Shown here: positions 26,163-35,476 of the stretch, one piece after another
Layout: each line of letters starts with the position of its first letter
Position numbering within the stretch: the first letter of the stretch is position 1
Source: Anoxybacillus amylolyticus
GTDB taxonomy: Bacteria > Bacillota > Bacilli > Bacillales > Anoxybacillaceae
Reading direction: 5' to 3'
NCBI RefSeq assembly: GCF_001634285.1
Contig: NZ_CP015439.1
Span: 1 to 64,000 of the forward strand
DNA: 64,000 nt
Made by a program: the position numbers and the translations under genes
Notes under the pieces: generated by a model
What the model saw: only the letters and a program-made list of their open reading frames with translations
Databases searched by the model: none
Told to the model about the DNA's origin: nothing

Positions 26163-26796
26163 AGTATTCCTCCCCTTCTTGGTATGAACCTATCAACCGA
26201 TTCAATAGGGCAAAATAACTTCTTGTTTTTTCATCTTTTTTGGAGCCACATCTTTTGCACCCATGAATTCCTATCACTTTAGAAGTAACGCTTTCCCTAC
26301 TAACCAGATTCATCCTCCACAATTTGCCCTGAAAATGGTTAAAACTATTTTTTACTGAATAAATAAGCCAATTTGATACAATTGCAGCATCTAGCGGATG
26401 ATAGCCTTTAGGCCCCTTTCCAATGCACTCTCTATAGTGCTTCTCTAAAGCCCTTGTGACATGAGGAGCTGGATTATGTTGCATGAATCTTCCATAATAG
26501 CAATGATAACAAGCTCCTTGACTGTATTGGACAAATGGACCAACTGTTAAATATGGATGATCCATAACAATGGGCAGAAAATATTTTTTATAATTGCGAC
26601 TAATGTTGTCGATATATTTACATAGATCCACACACAAATGTTCCGATATTACCATATATAGGTCAGCATCATGGCGAACAGGTAGTTTTTCCAAACTATT
26701 GTTTTCGACTTTTACCCGATCTGGTTCCAATTCTTTACTTATCATATCCCCAATTCGATTTGCAAACTCACCAATTTCAAATAATTGGATTTTCAT
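26146..26796 (-). CDS. Ocin-ThiF-like partner protein of YcaO
   Basis: 216 residues with two Cys pairs, ACYHCYYGRF (about residue 95) and GCKRCGS (about 180), a likely zinc site as in E1-like partner proteins of azole peptide clusters. There is no adenylation motif, so it is a degenerate member that would recognise the leader and present it to YcaO. It overlaps the next gene by 17 bases and lies 19 bp after YcaO. Confidence 0.72.
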   Translation of the reverse strand: MKIQLFEIGEFANRIGDMISKELEPDRVKVENNSLEKLPVRHDADLYMVISEHLCVDLCKYIDNISRNYKKYFLPIVMDHPYLTVGPFVQYSQGACYHCYYGRFMQHNPAPHVTRALEKHYRECIGKGPKGYHPLDAAIVSNWLIYSVKNSFNHFQGKLWRMNLVSRESVTSKVIGIHGCKRCGSKKDEKTRSYFALLNRLIGSYQEGEEYCESIK

Positions 26797-26815
26797 TAAT
26801 CAGTCCTCCTTGGTT

Positions 26816-28117
26816 CTATGCAAACGGTTGTGGAAAAGGATTAATCTGTTCCTCCGTGCGAACACCATACCCCATATTCACAGGCGCCTGGTAAAGTCTC
26901 TTAGTACCCAAGTAGCGCGCTCGATAAGTAAACGAAAGAGGTTGTAGTGTCGGAATAATCACTCTGACTGCATAAAATCCGCAACGTTCGGCCTCATCTG
27001 TAGTCAAATCCACAACGATCACTTCATGTTTCTTTTCTTTTAGTCTTCCAATCAAAAAATTTAAATCTTGTTTCGGATCATTCGTAGAGTAGTTAGGAAA
27101 TTCGGAAAATGGATATCGGCCCTGGGAATATTTCAAGAAATCAAATTCTTTGATCATTGAGCTTGATCCCATATATAAGGCTCCCTCAAAAACGTCTCTG
27201 AACGTATTGATATCAGTGGCTTTAACTTTCTTATGCTGGAGAGCTATTCTTACAGATGCTGCCTCTCTTGTAACTTTAGTCAAAGCCACCAAAGGGTCTA
27301 ATTCAGTGGAACACATAACAACCGTTGATAGCTTTGGATTATGTGGAGAAAATTGAACACTGTAAACCGTCGGTATTCCTAGATCTGTCGTCGCGTTATA
27401 ATAATAAGTTTCAAAGTAGGAATATTCACTGTTTTTAGCTAAATAAGACTCCGCCCAAGTCGGAAGTGAAATATCAATTTCAATTTTATTTAAAGGGAGC
27501 CTGTGCAACCAAGTTAAAGAAATAGCATCTCTTTCGATAACTTCATTAATAGCGTTAATGAGTGCAACTTCGTAGCTTGTATGGATCGCACAACCGGTAG
27601 AAATAGGGATCCAAAACCTTTCTCCCTCGCTTTTGTATGGGATATACAAGTAAACCATAATTGCCGGAACCCATACCAACTTTTTAGTTGTTAATGAGAC
27701 ACCTCGAACCCATCTGATTTTTTCTTTTTTATTAGGTTTTAATATCGGACACATCGGATGTTTTAGCTCATTTTCCGAACAAACCGGTATTTGCTCCAGA
27801 TCAAGAGCGTCTTCTCCAAGTTCTTCCGCAGTGGCCCATATAAACTGTTCCTCACTAAATACGCATGAACAATAGCGCTCCAACGTTTCAGCCAACGATT
27901 TGAATTTCGCCATATCATAGTTTATATCTCCGCCCGCGCCAGTAAGCTCCATTTGACTACCGTTGTTATTGTATCGTAAGTTCTCGAGCTCACTAAGATC
28001 GCCCAAGCTGGAACCGCAAATGTAATATTTCGGTTCGCCATGCGCAACAGGCAGTAATTGTGGATAAGTCATTAAACCACCAACAGGTTGGCACAAATCA
28101 TAAATACCTGTGTTCAT
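26816..28117 (-). CDS. YcaO-family cyclodehydratase
   Basis: 433 residues from MNTGIYDL, where GAGAGGGG lies upstream. It has the YcaO ATP-site landmarks: KFKSLAETLERYCSCVF (about residues 80-96), GCAIHTSYEVALINAINEVIERDA and LVALTKVTREAA. The C-terminus NPFPQPFA is the Pro-rich tail typical of azoline-forming YcaO enzymes. It uses ATP to cyclise Cys/Ser/Thr to azolines in the precursor cores. It appears to be the first enzyme gene of the leftward operon. Confidence 0.92.
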   Translation of the reverse strand: MNTGIYDLCQPVGGLMTYPQLLPVAHGEPKYYICGSSLGDLSELENLRYNNNGSQMELTGAGGDINYDMAKFKSLAETLERYCSCVFSEEQFIWATAEELGEDALDLEQIPVCSENELKHPMCPILKPNKKEKIRWVRGVSLTTKKLVWVPAIMVYLYIPYKSEGERFWIPISTGCAIHTSYEVALINAINEVIERDAISLTWLHRLPLNKIEIDISLPTWAESYLAKNSEYSYFETYYYNATTDLGIPTVYSVQFSPHNPKLSTVVMCSTELDPLVALTKVTREAASVRIALQHKKVKATDINTFRDVFEGALYMGSSSMIKEFDFLKYSQGRYPFSEFPNYSTNDPKQDLNFLIGRLKEKKHEVIVVDLTTDEAERCGFYAVRVIIPTLQPLSFTYRARYLGTKRLYQAPVNMGYGVRTEEQINPFPQPFA

Positions 28118-28292
28118 CTGAACCCCTCTCATCATTTTTAGAATAACAGTTGGTCAACTTCCCCAACACTATATCAAAATTAACTATATAAGTTGCAATA
28201 AAGAATTTCCGATTTTTCGTTTCCGCTTTCATCTCAATACGAGCTGATATGGTATAACGTGGCAGGTAATCGGCTGGATGTAAAACAAAATT
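28118..28292 (-). promoter_or_regulatory. Upstream region of the YcaO gene
   Basis: AT-rich non-coding DNA with TTGCAA and TATAGT on the minus strand about 19 bp apart near 28165-28195, a possible sigma-A promoter with long spacing. Confidence 0.3.
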
Positions 28293-28370
28293 TCAACTTA
28301 TATAGAAAAAAACATCCGTATTTTCCGCAAAATTAATTGATATTAGCTCATCAATTTTTAATTCTTTCAT
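28293..28370 (-). CDS. Possible 25-residue leader-like peptide
   Basis: A short frame begins MKELKIDELISINFAENTD and ends FFYIS, with AGGGAGG seven bases before the ATG. It is acidic and helix-like as RiPP leaders are, but has no Ser/Thr/Cys-rich core. It could be a truncated precursor, a regulatory leader peptide or chance. It lies between the YcaO gene and the IS110 remnant. Confidence 0.3.
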   Translation of the reverse strand: MKELKIDELISINFAENTDVFFYIS

Positions 28371-28467
28371 GACCATCCCTCCCTCTAGAAATGTTGATAT
28401 ATCAAGGTTTCTTGGCATCTTAGGGGTGCCAAAAAATATTTTTCGACAAAACTCATCACATACTTTT

Positions 28468-29643
28468 TCATTTTTGTTGATATCTAACAGTCCATGGGTG
28501 TGCTTTGCGGTCACTGGGTATTTTGTATTTTTCACTCCAGTTCCGGAACGCCTCATTATGGCGAATGAGTGGCATCATCACCCGAAAGAGAAGGGCGCGT
28601 AGCCGTTTTCGTCCTCGCTTCGAGATTCGTTTTTGTCCCTTGTGTTGTCCAGACAAGTTTTCCTTCAATGTCAAGCCCGCTAATTTAATCAGCTGGCGCG
28701 GATCTTGGTACTGTTGAAAACTCCCGATTTCCGACAATCATTCCACGATCGTCGTATCGCCTAACCCTGGGATGGTTTGAAGCCATTCGTACTCCACCGT
28801 CGTTTGTGCAAGGGCAACTAACTCTTCCGTCAACGTTGCGATCTCTTGTTCCAATTGGCGATATCGGCGAACCAACGTGGCAATTTGGATACGGGCCATC
28901 CGTTGTCCTTCCGTGATGCCAATCGAATCGCGAGAGACCTCCATCAGCTTTTAAATTTTCGGTTTTTGCGGACATTTCAGTCCTTCGCTTTGACGGTATC
29001 GCTCCATGATCCCTTCGACCGTCTGATCGACGATGTCCATAGGAAATGGCGTGTTTTCTAAGACTGCCAATACGAGGTTTCCGAACGACGGAAATACCTG
29101 CACAAACTCAGGAAAGTACTGAGCGAGCCAACGAATCATTTGATTGTGGACGGCATTCCGTTCCTTAACCAGCGATTCTCGAAACGTGCTTCCTGCCCGT
29201 AATTCTGCCTCCACCTCGAGAATGCGTGGATAGCTAAAGCGCCCGTCTTTGACCAGTCTTGCGATGACGAGGGCGTCTTTGGCGTCGTGCTTCGTCGGTA
29301 AGTTGTCGCCCAGTTCTTTCGACCGTTTGACGTGCATCGGGTTGACCATGACCAACGGGATCCCTTTTTCCTCGAGAAAATGGGCAAGGTTCAACCAGTA
29401 ATGTCCGGTCGGTTCGATTCCGACGATCACTTCCGTTTTGCCAAATTCCCTCATCGCCTCTTGGATCAACGCATAGAACTGTTCAAATCCGAATCTCGAC
29501 TGGAACACCGGAAACAACTTTTTCAGTACCCGACCTCGTGCGTCCACGATCGCTGCGTAATGTTTTTGCTTGGCAATATCCATTCCAATCACTAATGTTT
29601 GATCGGTGACTTGTTCAATTTTGCGATTTTGTGTACAATTCAT
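28468..29643 (-). pseudogene. IS110-family transposase, copy 2, with two stops
   Basis: Same frame as the open copy at 1-1093, but interrupted by TAA at 28951 (CAA in copy 1) and TGA at 28738. The first 230 codons, the next 68 and the last stretch remain aligned. A 3-bp in-frame deletion near 29218 also separates the copies. The left end runs into sequence not comparable with copy 1. Confidence 0.85.
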
Positions 29644-29748
29644 AGTAAGTCCTCCTTGGTTGGATGATAGGTGTTTGTTGGTACCCCTGCATCATACCAA
29701 GAGGGCTTTTTTCTTTCAAGTCCCCCAAAACCTTTCTAACAGGAATGC
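28500..29748 (-). mobile_element. IS110-family insertion sequence, copy 2
   Basis: Matches copy 1 to about 29748, where both leave common sequence at GGAATGCT. The left boundary is approximate. It lies between the RiPP cluster and the second comQXPA cassette. Confidence 0.65.
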
Positions 29749-29787
29749 TCCTTTCATCTCCATTATATCCCTTCTCTCTTTCTTTTT

Positions 29788-29896
29788 CACCGCCAACATG
29801 GTGTCGAACCCCGCCATTTTTTTGTCGGATACCGACACGAAATGGCGGACTTCAAAAAGAAAATGCCCTCACCGATCCGGTGAAGGCGTTCACAAC
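29788..29896. repeat. Dispersed ~110-bp terminator repeat, copy c
   Basis: Almost identical to copy b and serves as terminator of the second comA. The hairpin and T-rich run are at about 29862-29892 on the minus strand. Confidence 0.85.
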
Positions 29897-30540
29897 ATAT
29901 GATGCTCTGGAATGAGCCCTAATTGCTTTGCTTTTTCCACCGCTTCTATTCGAGAAGATACGTGCAACTTCGTGAAGATGCGTGATAAGCGTCTTTCCAC
30001 TGTCCGTTGGCTCGTGTGATGTTTTTTGGCAATGTCTTTATTACATAAGCCGTTAGCGACTTCCATTAGTAGTTCTTGCTCGAGATGGCTCAGCACAGCT
30101 GGTTGTTCGTTTTCCTCCATCTTTTCCTTTCCTTCACAACGATGCAGCTGACGCAGGAAATGCACAGGAATGACCGCCTCATCTCTTAGTGCACAGCGAA
30201 TTGCTGTCACTAATTGCTCGCTTGATGCGGTTTTACTGACAAAGCCTGTAATGCCTGATTCAATGAAATAATTTAAAAAAGGAACAATATCATATCCGGT
30301 ATAGATGACAATTTTCGCATTTGGCTGTTTTTGGAGAATTCGTTTACTCAATTCGATACCGCTCACATCCGACATACACCAGTCAAGTAAAAATACATCA
30401 TACGTACGTTGCTCGATCATTTGTTCTGCTTCTTTGGCTGATGTAACAAAATCTACTTGAAAATCTTGTTCACACTCGAGCATACGTTTTGTTCCTTCGC
30501 AAACAAGACGATGATCGTCGACAATTAAAATACGAGCCAT
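29890..30540 (-). CDS. comA: ComA-like response regulator, second copy
   Basis: 216 residues, identical to the first copy except His for Tyr in the helix-turn-helix segment (LHVSS). All receiver residues (IVDDH, Asp in FLLDWCM, Thr in YTGYD, Lys in VSKTAS) are kept. Its own comP is broken, so it would depend on ComP from the other cassette. Its promoter is also affected, because comQXPA is normally one transcript and IS66 lies upstream. Confidence 0.9.
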   Translation of the reverse strand: MARILIVDDHRLVCEGTKRMLECEQDFQVDFVTSAKEAEQMIEQRTYDVFLLDWCMSDVSGIELSKRILQKQPNAKIVIYTGYDIVPFLNYFIESGITGFVSKTASSEQLVTAIRCALRDEAVIPVHFLRQLHRCEGKEKMEENEQPAVLSHLEQELLMEVANGLCNKDIAKKHHTSQRTVERRLSRIFTKLHVSSRIEAVEKAKQLGLIPEHHML

Positions 30541-30561
30541 GCTTTTCTCCTTTCCATACGT

Positions 30562-30772
30562 TTATAATGGAATGGTGATCCTTATCTCTAATCCAGATCC
30601 ATGCGATGACGTGATTTTGCATGTTCCACCTAATCCTTGCACACGCTCTTTTATTCCAAATAATCCTAAATTACCATTATGATGATTTAATTTTTCCATC
30701 TCTATTCCTATCCCATCGTCAACATAACGGAGTTGAACAGCCTCATCTTGCGTATCCAATACGAGTTGAATC
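30562..30772 (-). pseudogene. comP: comP second copy, 3' fragment
   Basis: The last ~70 codons of ComP, including the G-boxes DDGIGIEM and GLFGIKERV, left downstream of IS66. The sequence joins the 5' fragment at 33238 once IS66 and one 8-bp repeat are removed. Confidence 0.93.
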
Positions 30773-30820
30773 GTAAACGTCAAATAGCCCCCACCTTTTT
30801 GAAGGCCGGGGCTTGAGGTA

Positions 30821-32437
30821 TTATTTAGTTAGCTGCTGAAAAGCAATACATGAAACAGGGAGTGTGGTTGACCAAGGAAGCATTTGATCCAATGCGTTCT
30901 TGTCTGACAAATCCATATTGGGAAGCTTCTCAAAAAGATAGCGAAGGTAATAATATGGATGTAATTGATTCGCTTTCGCTGTCTCCACTATGCTGTAGAT
31001 GATGGCACTTGCCCGTGCACCTTGTGGTGTATTAGCGAAAAGCCAATTTTTCCTTCCGATGACCACCGATTTGATCGAGCGTTCGCTGCGATTATTATCG
31101 ATCTCCAGTCGCCCATCCTCTAAAAAGGCCACTAATTTATCCCATTGGTTCAGACAATACGCAATGGCTTTTCCTAATGCGCTCTTTGGCAACACGTGCT
31201 GTTTTTGCTTTTGCAGCCATGACAAAAAAGCGTCTAAGATAGGCTTGCTTTGCTTTAGACGTTCTTCATACCGATCTTTAGGATCTAATTTTTTTAATTT
31301 ACGTTCCACCGCAAACAGCTGATTACAGAAATTCAGACCTTCCGTTGCGGTCACTGGTGCCACGCTATTGGCAGGCATGGATTTTAGGGCGTCTGTAAAT
31401 CCTCTACGCGCATGAGCCCAACAACCAACCAAGGTTACGTTTGGCACTTGATGGTATCCTGCGTATCCATCCACCTGCAAATAGCCTTGAAAACCGTTCA
31501 GGAAATTCTTTGGGTTTTCCCCTGCTCTCGTTTCCTGATAATCATAAAGGATGATAGGCGGCCCTTCTATTCCTGTCTGATACTGCCATAAATAGGAGGT
31601 AGAAGTAGCCGGTCTTCCAGGTTCCTGAAGAACCTGAAGGGTGGTTTCATCGGCATGAATAATATCCAGCTCCAGAAGATGTTCGTGCATCCGATGATAC
31701 AGCACACTCAGCCATCGTTCCGCTCCTTTTACCATCCAATTGGCAAAGGTTTGTCGAGAAAGAGGCATGCCCATTCGTTGAAACTGTTTTTCTTGGCGAT
31801 ATAACGGGAGTCCCTCTACATATTTTTGCGTCATAATATGTGCCAAAATAGAAGGAGAGGCAAGACTGCCCGGAATGACGGATTTCGGTCTAGGCGCTGT
31901 TTGAATAGGTGTTTCGATCTCATGGTGCTCACAATGGCGACAAGAATAGACATATTGCACGTGTTTCACTACTTTTAATTCCGCAGGAATATAGACAAGT
32001 TCTTGGCGTACTTCCGTACTCATTTCATGTAGCGTTCCACCGCAACACGAACAGACCTGCTCTTCATCGGATAAACGGTATTCGACCGTTTCGACCGGCA
32101 GGTTTTCCAGCATCGCTTCGCGGTGACCGCGTGTTTTCCGACGGCGCTGATAACGAATGGACTCCAACGTAGGTTCCGGCAACTCAAGGTTCGATTCGTT
32201 TTCTACCTCGTTGAATAGTTCCAATTGACCAGGATGGATTTTTTCACTTGAAACGCCAAAGCGTTTGTGCTGCAGAAGGCGAAGCTGTTCTTCATACCAT
32301 TTTACTTTCGCTTCCAACTCCTGTTGCTTTTTTAGTTTCGCCTGTAATTCTGCATTTTGCTTTTCTAGCATTTCCAAGCGTTGGAGGAGATCTTCCGTTG
32401 TAAGATTGGAATGAGGGAATTTCGCTGTTTTTTTCAT
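30821..32437 (-). CDS. tnpC: IS66 transposase TnpC
   Basis: 538 residues from MKKTAKFP. It has an N-terminal coiled coil (LEMLEKQNAELQAKLKKQQ), a zinc-finger-like segment (CSCCGG, CRHCEHH), then the DDE core with Asp in DIIHADETTLQ, Asp in YLQVDGYAGYH and Glu in DNNRSERSIK. It catalyses IS66 transposition with TnpA and TnpB. It appears intact and lies 47 bp after tnpB. Confidence 0.93.
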   Translation of the reverse strand: MKKTAKFPHSNLTTEDLLQRLEMLEKQNAELQAKLKKQQELEAKVKWYEEQLRLLQHKRFGVSSEKIHPGQLELFNEVENESNLELPEPTLESIRYQRRRKTRGHREAMLENLPVETVEYRLSDEEQVCSCCGGTLHEMSTEVRQELVYIPAELKVVKHVQYVYSCRHCEHHEIETPIQTAPRPKSVIPGSLASPSILAHIMTQKYVEGLPLYRQEKQFQRMGMPLSRQTFANWMVKGAERWLSVLYHRMHEHLLELDIIHADETTLQVLQEPGRPATSTSYLWQYQTGIEGPPIILYDYQETRAGENPKNFLNGFQGYLQVDGYAGYHQVPNVTLVGCWAHARRGFTDALKSMPANSVAPVTATEGLNFCNQLFAVERKLKKLDPKDRYEERLKQSKPILDAFLSWLQKQKQHVLPKSALGKAIAYCLNQWDKLVAFLEDGRLEIDNNRSERSIKSVVIGRKNWLFANTPQGARASAIIYSIVETAKANQLHPYYYLRYLFEKLPNMDLSDKNALDQMLPWSTTLPVSCIAFQQLTK

Positions 32438-32484
32438 ACTCTCATTATACAATAAAACAGCGGAATTCCCTGAATTTTTATTAT

Positions 32485-32841
32485 TTAAATAACTTTCTTT
32501 GCGGTTACTGCCGAATGGGCTTGTTTCTGGTTCAATGATAGTCCATCGAGCAGCCAGCGTAATTGGCGTGGACTAATTTGTAAAGGTTCCGAGCTGTGCT
32601 CCGAAGGCCAATCAAACGTTCCACGTTCCAGTCGGCGATAATATAGCCAAAATCCGTTATGATCCCAATGAAGAATTTTCAATTTATCCCGTCCACGATT
32701 GCAGAACACAAAAAGGGTAGAAGAAAAGGGATCAAGCTGGAATGCTTCTTGGACGATGGCTGCCAACCCGTCGATGGATTTTCGCAAATCTGTACTCCCT
32801 CGGGCGAGGTACACATGGGTCACCGTGGCCGCATTTAACAT
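32485..32841 (-). CDS. tnpB: IS66 accessory protein TnpB
   Basis: 118 residues, a standard IS66 Orf2 with LARGSTDLRKSIDGLAAIV and LFVFCNRGRDKLKILHWD. It is required for IS66 transposition, with unclear biochemistry. Its ATG overlaps the tnpA stop region (ATGTTAA), the usual coupling. Confidence 0.93.
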   Translation of the reverse strand: MLNAATVTHVYLARGSTDLRKSIDGLAAIVQEAFQLDPFSSTLFVFCNRGRDKLKILHWDHNGFWLYYRRLERGTFDWPSEHSSEPLQISPRQLRWLLDGLSLNQKQAHSAVTAKKVI

Positions 32842-33152
32842 AACGTTTTCAACACCTTCACCACATCGGCAAAAAGCGAAGGGTTAAACCCTTGCTTCAC
32901 CTCGATCGAACATTCGCCGATTTTTACTTGGATGGAATCCTCTTCATGGATCGATGGATCTGCCATCACAACGGATGCCCATTTTGTAGAGGGATTTGGT
33001 GTAGCGTTGGAACCTTCGAGCCGTTTGAGCCAGTACTTCAGCTGGTGAACCTTTAACCTATTCCTTTCACACCATTTTGCTTGGGTGAGACCACTCGCCC
33101 TGTAATCAGCAATACGCTGTTCCCATTCACGTCTTCATTCGTTTTTGTCCAT
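32835..33152 (-). pseudogene. tnpA: IS66 accessory gene tnpA with TGA at codon 6
   Basis: The frame reads MDKNE, TGA (33135-33137), RREWEQRIADYRASGLTQAK and on to VVKVLKTLC. That is an IS66 TnpA helix-turn-helix protein of 105 codons. An AAAGGAG site precedes the ATG. Trp is plausible at the TGA position. No other ATG precedes the helix-turn-helix. Confidence 0.85.
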
Positions 33153-33237
33153 ACCAAAACTCCTTTAATTAAGATTTCTAAAGAAATTATGGCACGGATG
33201 TAGGGGCAAAACTAGGTGGGAAGAGTTTGACGCTTAC

Positions 33238-35293
33238 GTTGAATCGTTGACGCTTGTGAATGTTTTACGGCGTTGTTTAACAATTCTTGTATGATCCGAT
33301 ACATCGCTAGTTCCTGTTCTTCTCCTAATTTGACTTGTATGTGAACATTCCATTCCACTTTTATATTCGTACGTAAATGGAATCGGTCAATAAGCTGTGT
33401 GATTGCTTGTTTTAATCCCATCTGACTCAAAAACGGCGGTCTTAATTCATGGCATATTTCTCTTGTTACATCAATGACATTGAGGATCTCCTCGTCGATA
33501 TCGTTTAGCTGTTTTTGTATATCTTCCACGTACAGAGGTTGAACAAGCAAGTTTTCCACTTTTCTTCTTAACAAAATTAAATCTTGAAGCAATATATCGT
33601 GCAAATCGATTGCAAGTTTTTTTCTTTCCCTTTCTGACCATTGGAACATCAATCGAGTAAACGAAATCGAATGTTCTTTCTCTTTTAATCGATCTAACTC
33701 TTTCAATAGATCCTCCACTTTTAACATGTTTTCCATCGTCATGCTCGTATAATAAACAATGGCAGATAGCCAGTCTTTTTGCTCGGTATGGAAATAAATA
33801 GGTTGTTTCTTTTTCCCTACTAGCCATAAAGTTGTTTGACGAAATGAGCCGATAAACAAGACAAATAAGGAGCGATGTTCCATTACGCGACCGATCGAAA
33901 GTGGGGCACCATTTATTTTTTTGACGATATTCGCCCAATGTGCTTGATTGTACTCGAAAGAAAGCGGTTCGTTTATGGACTGCATCACCTCTATTTTTTC
34001 TACGTCCAAAATTTCGTGCAATTCCTTTTCCAAACAATACATGGCTCCCTCTACTGTACGCTGTTTTTTAAGCTGTTCACTTATACGATATAAGCTCTCT
34101 TGATAAAAATATTTTTGCATCCGTAGTTTTGCCCGCCACTTGCGGTCTAACCATTCTTTTATGTAAAAAGTAGCAAGAACGATGATGTAAACGACAGAAA
34201 ATAAAACAACAAGTTCAGCCCATTTGCTAGAGCGATGGATCCATTGATTGTACACAATCATCATAAAGAAAGATAGAAGTAATGCAAACAGTCCAAAATA
34301 TTTCAACCGTTCGATCGAAAATTGCAGTTGAAACAGTTGATCTGTTGCCATTAAATAAAAGAAAACGATTGGTAAGGCGAAAAGAAAACTAACCGTTAAT
34401 TCCGCTGGCAGCACCCATTTTCCAATGATGAGAACCGGGAGACTATAAAATAAAACAAATGGTGCGGCAGATAGCCCAATGGCTAAAAGCAAACCTTTGA
34501 CCGTATTTTGCTGTTCATCTTTTTTAAGATAAACTAATCCTTTTCCTAACAAAGCCAGAATGATGACCATGTTGATAAAAAATGTAGCCAATAGCACTTC
34601 CGCTTCACTTATCGAACGAAACGATAAAGATATGAGTGAGGCAACGAACATCACAAAGTTAAAACCATAAAGAGAAAAGACGATTTTTTTCGCAAACCAT
34701 ACTTTCTTTTCGTTTTCAAAATAGTTGTAAACAAAATGCAAAAAGAGCGGGGGCAGCATGAAAAATACACCGCTGAATATTTGCCTTCCAAAAAGCGACT
34801 GCTTCGCCGATAAGCTGGCACTGATATAACAAAGCCCTGCCGATAACAACAAGTAAATCAGCACGGTCGCCGAGTTATTATCTGGCCGCAAACGAAGCAA
34901 AAATATGCTTAAACGAACAGCGAATAGAAAAAAACACGTCGGCAAAATAATATAATACAACCACTGTTCCGTTCCATGCGCTTGATAGTCAATCGCCAAG
35001 GTTTGGATTTGATTCCCTCTTTGAATAGTGACTGCTTTTGCTTGTTCAATCGTTTTGTATTTCTGAACTGTAAAATGGGAGAGCGGAAACTTTCCATCTA
35101 CTTTTAACACTTGATCATGAATATGAATCCCATGTTTTTTTGCCCAGCCAAACTCGTAAAGGTCGTTAACAATAATATCACCATTCTTGTTTTCTACTAC
35201 ACCTATGCCGATCAATGGATGCTTCACATTTAAAATGGTTAAATATAGCGCTAAAATCGAAGCAACAATCATGGCAATAACTGTTCGATTCAT
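33238..35293 (-). pseudogene. comP: comP second copy, 5' part split by IS66
   Basis: Identical to the first ComP up to the N-box (ELLNNAVKHSQASTIQ), after which IS66 sequence adds a few foreign residues and a stop. The sensor and phospho-acceptor His remain, but the G-boxes that bind ATP are missing, so no kinase activity is expected. A truncated membrane receptor could still be made and bind pheromone. Confidence 0.93.
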
Positions 35294-35299
35294 CGTGAT

Positions 35300-35455
35300 C
35301 TACATCCAATATCCAAGTGATCTAGTCGATTCGCTAAACGCCTTTATCACCGCTTTTACCTCTAACTCACTTAAACCAATTAAGCTCACTGTACCATTTT
35401 GTAATTTTTTGATGACTTCCGGATGTTCGACTAAAAAGCGAATGATTTGTTGCAT
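35300..35455 (-). CDS. comX: ComX pheromone precursor, second copy
   Basis: 51 residues identical to the copy at 11671-11826, with the same GGAGGGAG site and C-terminal LGYWM. Because the product is the same, this copy raises gene dosage and does not create a new pherotype. Confidence 0.92.
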   Translation of the reverse strand: MQQIIRFLVEHPEVIKKLQNGTVSLIGLSELEVKAVIKAFSESTRSLGYWM

Positions 35456-35476
35456 CACAATCTCCCTCCAACATTC

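Larger units (their letters stand above)
30773..33237 (-). mobile_element. IS66-family insertion sequence in comP
   Basis: 2465 bp with terminal inverted repeats GTAAACGTCAAA (left) and GTAAGCGTCAAA (right, read inward), and the three genes tnpA, tnpB and tnpC read leftwards. The intact comP at 9406 provides the empty site. Confidence 0.95.
30765..33245. repeat. 8-bp target duplication flanking IS66
   Basis: GTTGAATC occurs at 30765-30772 and 33238-33245 and once in the intact comP near 9611. Eight bases is the usual duplication length for IS66. Confidence 0.93.
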
